Part shown: positions 35,989 through 38,826 of the stretch, in pieces | Position numbering within the stretch: the stretch's first letter is position 1 | How the letters are laid out: each line of letters starts with the position of its first letter | Assembly: GCA_016776635.1 (NCBI GenBank) | Contig: JADHSZ010000025.1 | Location: forward strand, 1-38,826 | Reading direction: 5' to 3' | DNA length: 38,826 nucleotides | DNA from: Alphaproteobacteria bacterium | GTDB lineage: Bacteria; Pseudomonadota; Alphaproteobacteria; UBA11136 | Program-made: the position numbers and the translations under genes | The notes under the pieces: generated by a model | What the model saw: the letters and a program-made list of their open reading frames with translations, nothing else | Databases searched by the model: none | Told to the model about the DNA's origin: nothing

Positions 35989-36008
35989 CCCGGTATAGAA
36001 CGAATCCC

Positions 36009-37079
36009 ATGATCACAGAACCAGCCAAACAATCCATGCATGCGCTTCCTAGAAAACCCATACTCCAGGTTTTTAAGGGGGAGCCTTTGACGCCTCCCCC
36101 GTTTTGGTTGATGCGTCAGGCCGGGCGGTATTTGCCTGAATACCGGGAAATAAGGAATCGGGGAAAAGGATTCCTCGATCTGTGTTTTTCACCGGATCGC
36201 GCCGCGGAGGTCACATTACAACCCATAAAACGTTATGGCATGGATGCTGCGATTCTTTTCTCGGATATTCTCGTGGTTCCTCACGCCCTGGGACAGGGTG
36301 TGGATTTTCAGGAAGGTGAAGGGCCGGTTCTGGAGGATTTTCCGGGTGTTTCAAAACTTGGAGAGTTTAATCCCGATACTTTCCATAAATATCTCGAACC
36401 GGTTTATGAGACCGTTTCCCGGGTCAGGGAAAAACTGGGTGAAAATACCGCCCTGATCGGATTCTGTGGCGCACCCTGGACGGTGGCCACCTATATGATC
36501 GAAGGCGGAAGCAGCCGGGATTTCACGACTGTGAAAACTTTCGCTCTTTCACAACCCCAGGAATTTCAAAATCTCCTTTCCTTGCTGGTGGAGGCATCGG
36601 TCCATTATCTGGGGAAACAAATTGAGTGCGGGGCGGAAGTTCTACAGATTTTCGACAGCTGGGCCGGGGTTCTTGACGAGAGACAGTTTCAGCAATGGGT
36701 TATGGGACCGACCAAGGAAATTGTTCGCCGCCTCCATGAAACATATCCCCATGTGCCGGTAATCGGCTTTCCCAGACAAGCCGGCCCGCTCTATGTGGAT
36801 TACGTAAAGGAAACCGGCGTGGACGCCGTAAGCCTCGACCAAACCATGCCTGTTTCCTGGGTGGCGCGGGAAATCCAGACACTCTGCGTGGTACAGGGAA
36901 ATCTCGATCCCCATCTGCTGGTTACCGGGGGAGACGTGATGAAGGAGTCCCTGGGCGGCATTCTTTCAATCCTTGGCAAGGCGCCCTTTATTTTTAATCT
37001 TGGTCATGGCGTTTTGCCCATGACTCCCCCGGAACACGTGGCCGAGCTGGCCGCGTTTGTTCGTTCCTGGTCGCCATAA
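36009..37079 (+). CDS. hemE: Uroporphyrinogen decarboxylase
   Basis: Converts uroporphyrinogen III to coproporphyrinogen III in haem synthesis. Signature LMRQAGRYLPEYR lies near residue 35, followed by FSDILVVPHALG (catalytic Asp) and GFCGAPWTVATYM. The start is uncertain: ATG at 36009 (356 aa) or 36036 (347 aa, closer to the family length); neither has a Shine-Dalgarno. The gene is visibly less GC-rich at third positions than the rest of the window. It is first of hemE-hemH-hemJ and lies directly beside the candidate origin. Confidence 0.96.
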   Translation: MITEPAKQSMHALPRKPILQVFKGEPLTPPPFWLMRQAGRYLPEYREIRNRGKGFLDLCFSPDRAAEVTLQPIKRYGMDAAILFSDILVVPHALGQGVDFQEGEGPVLEDFPGVSKLGEFNPDTFHKYLEPVYETVSRVREKLGENTALIGFCGAPWTVATYMIEGGSSRDFTTVKTFALSQPQEFQNLLSLLVEASVHYLGKQIECGAEVLQIFDSWAGVLDERQFQQWVMGPTKEIVRRLHETYPHVPVIGFPRQAGPLYVDYVKETGVDAVSLDQTMPVSWVAREIQTLCVVQGNLDPHLLVTGGDVMKESLGGILSILGKAPFIFNLGHGVLPMTPPEHVAELAAFVRSWSP

Positions 37080-37102
37080 CATCCGGGGGGACGGGCGCGG
37101 CA

Positions 37103-38173
37103 ATGGCCCCAAAAAAAATAGCGGTGGTTCTCTTTAATCTTGGCGGGCCGGACACTCCCGCCGCGGTCAGACCTTTTCTTTTCAATCTGTTTAACGACCC
37201 CGACATTCTGGAAAAGCCTTGGCCTGTACGGCTTTTTCTGGCCGCCCTTATCTCGTCCCTGCGGGCGCCCAAGGCGCGGAAAATCTATGCTCATCTGGGG
37301 GGTGGCTCGCCACTTCTGGCTAATACAAAATCCCAGGCCGACGCCCTTTCCCGTCTGTTGAGTGAAGAATCCAGCGAGTACCGGGTTTTTATCGCCATGC
37401 GCTACTGGAACCCCCGAAGCGACGAGGCCGCGCAACAGGTCCGGGATTTCGATCCCGACCGGATCATTCTTCTTCCCCTCTATCCACAGTTCTCGAAAAC
37501 AACCACCGGGTCATCCTCCAGGGACTGGGCGCGTGCCGCCCGAAAAGCCGGTCTCGACACACCCACAACGACCATTTGTTGCTATCCCACGGCTCCGGGA
37601 ATGGTTACGGCACAGGCCGCCCGCATAACCGAGGTCCTGTGTGATCTCGGGCGTGGTCCCGAAAGCGGCGACGGCCGGAACCCTCCGCCGCGGGTTTTGT
37701 TTTCCGCCCATGGCCTGCCCAAACACATTGTTGCCGGCGGTGACCCCTATCAATGGCAGGTGGAACAGACCGCCGCGGCCATCGTGGCGGAACTCAAAAA
37801 CGCGGCGGAGACGCCACCCTTCGACAGTGCCTTATGTTATCAAAGCCGGGTTGGGCCCCTGGAGTGGATCGGCCCCTCGACCATGGAAGAGATCGCCCGC
37901 GCCGGCGAAGACAAGGCCCCCGTCATTCTTCTTCCCATTGCCTTCGTTTCGGAACATTCGGAAACCCTGGTGGAGCTGGATATTGAATACCGCCAATTCG
38001 CCGAGCAACAGGGCGTGGAAACCTATATCCGTCTTCCCGCCCTCGCCACCGCCGAGCTCTTTATGGTGGCCTTGAAGGAGCTGGTGATCAGCGCCGCCAC
38101 CACAGACGATCCTGTCTGTTCCCGTGAGGGCCCACGGCTGTGTCCGCAAGGGCTTATCCATTGCCCGCGATAA
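37103..38173 (+). CDS. hemH: Ferrochelatase
   Basis: Inserts ferrous iron into protoporphyrin IX. Family motifs: VVLFNLGGPDTPAAVRPFLF at the N-terminus, LLPLYPQFS, FSAHGLPKHIV with the metal-binding His, and AFVSEHSETLVELDIEY with the conserved Glu. It has 356 aa. It starts 23 bp after hemE and ends 16 bp before hemJ. Confidence 0.97.
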   Translation: MAPKKIAVVLFNLGGPDTPAAVRPFLFNLFNDPDILEKPWPVRLFLAALISSLRAPKARKIYAHLGGGSPLLANTKSQADALSRLLSEESSEYRVFIAMRYWNPRSDEAAQQVRDFDPDRIILLPLYPQFSKTTTGSSSRDWARAARKAGLDTPTTTICCYPTAPGMVTAQAARITEVLCDLGRGPESGDGRNPPPRVLFSAHGLPKHIVAGGDPYQWQVEQTAAAIVAELKNAAETPPFDSALCYQSRVGPLEWIGPSTMEEIARAGEDKAPVILLPIAFVSEHSETLVELDIEYRQFAEQQGVETYIRLPALATAELFMVALKELVISAATTDDPVCSREGPRLCPQGLIHCPR

Positions 38174-38189
38174 GGGAGAATATGGAATT

Positions 38190-38639
38190 ATGACGACGTT
38201 TTTGACCGAGGCCTATCTGTGGACCAGGGCCCTGCACATCATCGCGATTATCTCCTGGATGGCGGCGCTTCTCTATCTGCCACGGCTCTACGTCTATCAT
38301 TGTGACGCGGCGGCGGGCTCAGCGGCCTCGGAGATGCTCAAAACCATGGAGCGGCGGTTATTGAGGGCGATTATGACTCCGTCCATGGTGGTCTCTCTCA
38401 TCACCGGGATTTTTTTGCTCTATACGCCGGGCGTAGTGGATTGGGGCGCATCCTGGATATACCTGAAGCTGGTTCTTGTGGGGGGGATGCTTCTGTTTCA
38501 TGGACTTCTGGCGCGCTGGCGCGGGGAATTCGAGGCCGACGCCAATCAACGCCCGGCGCGGTTTTACCGAATCGCCAACGAGGTGCCGACCCTGCTGATG
38601 ATCGTCATCGTCATCATGGTGGTGGTCAAACCCATTTGA
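38190..38639 (+). CDS. hemJ: Protoporphyrinogen IX oxidase HemJ
   Basis: Membrane enzyme oxidising protoporphyrinogen IX, the form used in most alphaproteobacteria. The 149 aa protein has about four helices; LWTRALHIIAIISWMAALLY contains the conserved His16, and YLKLVLVGGMLLFHG the conserved Lys. The ATG at 38190 is chosen because the protein then matches the family; GGAGA stands somewhat far upstream (about 12 bases). In related genomes rho usually follows; here the window ends in a repeat element first. Confidence 0.95.
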   Translation: MTTFLTEAYLWTRALHIIAIISWMAALLYLPRLYVYHCDAAAGSAASEMLKTMERRLLRAIMTPSMVVSLITGIFLLYTPGVVDWGASWIYLKLVLVGGMLLFHGLLARWRGEFEADANQRPARFYRIANEVPTLLMIVIVIMVVVKPI

Positions 38640-38647
38640 AGGACACT

Positions 38648-38826
38648 AGGGCGGTTCAGGATTGATAGGAATCATTTGACCGGGATGATTTTGTCCCGTG
38701 GCAAGGCGCGTTTCGAAATGCGATGCCTGTGCATCGGATGAGAAGCGTAACGATGCCACGGGGAAAAAGCACCCGGCCGAAGGTGGGGCGGATCGGCCCC
38801 TCGGAGTTGTTGCGGCGCTTGCCCGA
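38648..38826. repeat. Palindromic repeat element, copy 2 (cut by window end)
   Basis: 179 bp that match the first 179 bp of the copy at 18944 in the same orientation, with about 21 substitutions (roughly 88% identity by eye) and no indels seen. The stem is retained, with compensating changes (38703 A / 38754 T where copy 1 has G / C). It begins 9 bp after the hemJ stop. The right end lies outside the window. Confidence 0.85.

Larger units (their letters stand above)
35606..36008. other. Candidate chromosomal replication origin (oriC)
   Basis: 403 bp of non-coding, clearly AT-rich DNA between divergent ppsR and hemE. In Caulobacter and Rickettsia the origin lies between hemE and an RP001-type gene, which I take to be the ppsR family. 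Seen here are DnaA-box-like 9-mers at 35776-35784 (TTTTCCACA), 35904-35912 (TGTGGACAA, reverse) and 35926-35934 (GTTTCCACA), two inverted repeats, an AT-only tract at 35951-35978, and GANTC sites at 35786 and 36002. Genes on both sides are transcribed away from it. It must also hold the ppsR and hemE promoters. Confidence 0.65.

Noticed and set aside
37489..37497. DnaA-box-like CTATCCACA in hemH
   Set aside because: It has one mismatch, is inside coding sequence, and stands alone; probably chance.

Overview
The window is about 38.8 kb of GC-rich chromosome (roughly 60% GC by eye) from an alphaproteobacterium, most likely of the Rhodospirillales type. This rests on gene content and order: hrcA-grpE with dnaK-dnaJ-dapB; rsmI-yraN-BON lipoprotein-gshB-comM; a his cluster carrying a DUF2628 gene beside hslVU; and ppsR-maf-aroE-coaE-dnaQ facing hemE-hemH-hemJ. 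The genus cannot be named from the sequence. Nearly all genes are core housekeeping genes. No CRISPR array, prophage, rRNA or tRNA gene was seen.

Layout, left to right. (1) Positions 1-7202, minus strand: a protein-folding block of hrcA, grpE, a thymidine/AMP-phosphorylase-like gene, dnaK (with a good RpoH-type promoter), dnaJ and the start of dapB. (2) 7519-10238, plus strand: rph, rdgB and hemW. (3) 10286-14977: an LpoA-type (LppC) lipoprotein gene, head to head with rsmI-yraN-BON lipoprotein-gshB. (4) 15019-18945: two tandem zinc-dependent dehydrogenases on the minus strand, lying between gshB and comM/yifB. (5) 18944-19999: a palindromic repeat element followed by about 790 bp without a convincing gene. 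(6) 20000-21463: an orphan PilJ-type sensor histidine kinase. (7) 21494-25683, minus strand: HIT protein, hisE, hisF, hisA, hisH, DUF2628 and hisB. (8) 25945-27829, plus strand: hslV-hslU. (9) 27867-30443, minus strand: Smr protein, mltA and a Tim44-like gene. (10) 30646-31924, plus strand: fxsA and secB. (11) 31948-35605, minus strand: dnaQ, coaE, aroE, maf and a frameshifted ppsR. (12) 35606-36008: AT-rich non-coding DNA with DnaA boxes and inverted repeats, proposed as the chromosomal replication origin. (13) 36009-38639, plus strand: hemE, hemH and hemJ. (14) 38648 to the end: a second, cut-off copy of the palindromic repeat.

The genes fall into a few working groups: the heat-shock chaperone and protease systems (DnaK/DnaJ/GrpE/HrcA and HslVU), histidine biosynthesis, late haem biosynthesis (HemE, HemH, HemJ and the HemW chaperone), envelope maintenance (LpoA-like, BON lipoprotein, MltA, SecB), and nucleotide and RNA quality control (RdgB, Maf, Rph, RsmI, DnaQ).

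The observations most worth following up are: the candidate oriC between ppsR and hemE; a dispersed palindromic element whose two copies differ by compensatory base changes in the stem and which sits at gene 3' ends; the reading-frame break in ppsR; and the unusually long acidic tail of DnaK, matched by an acidic head on GrpE.
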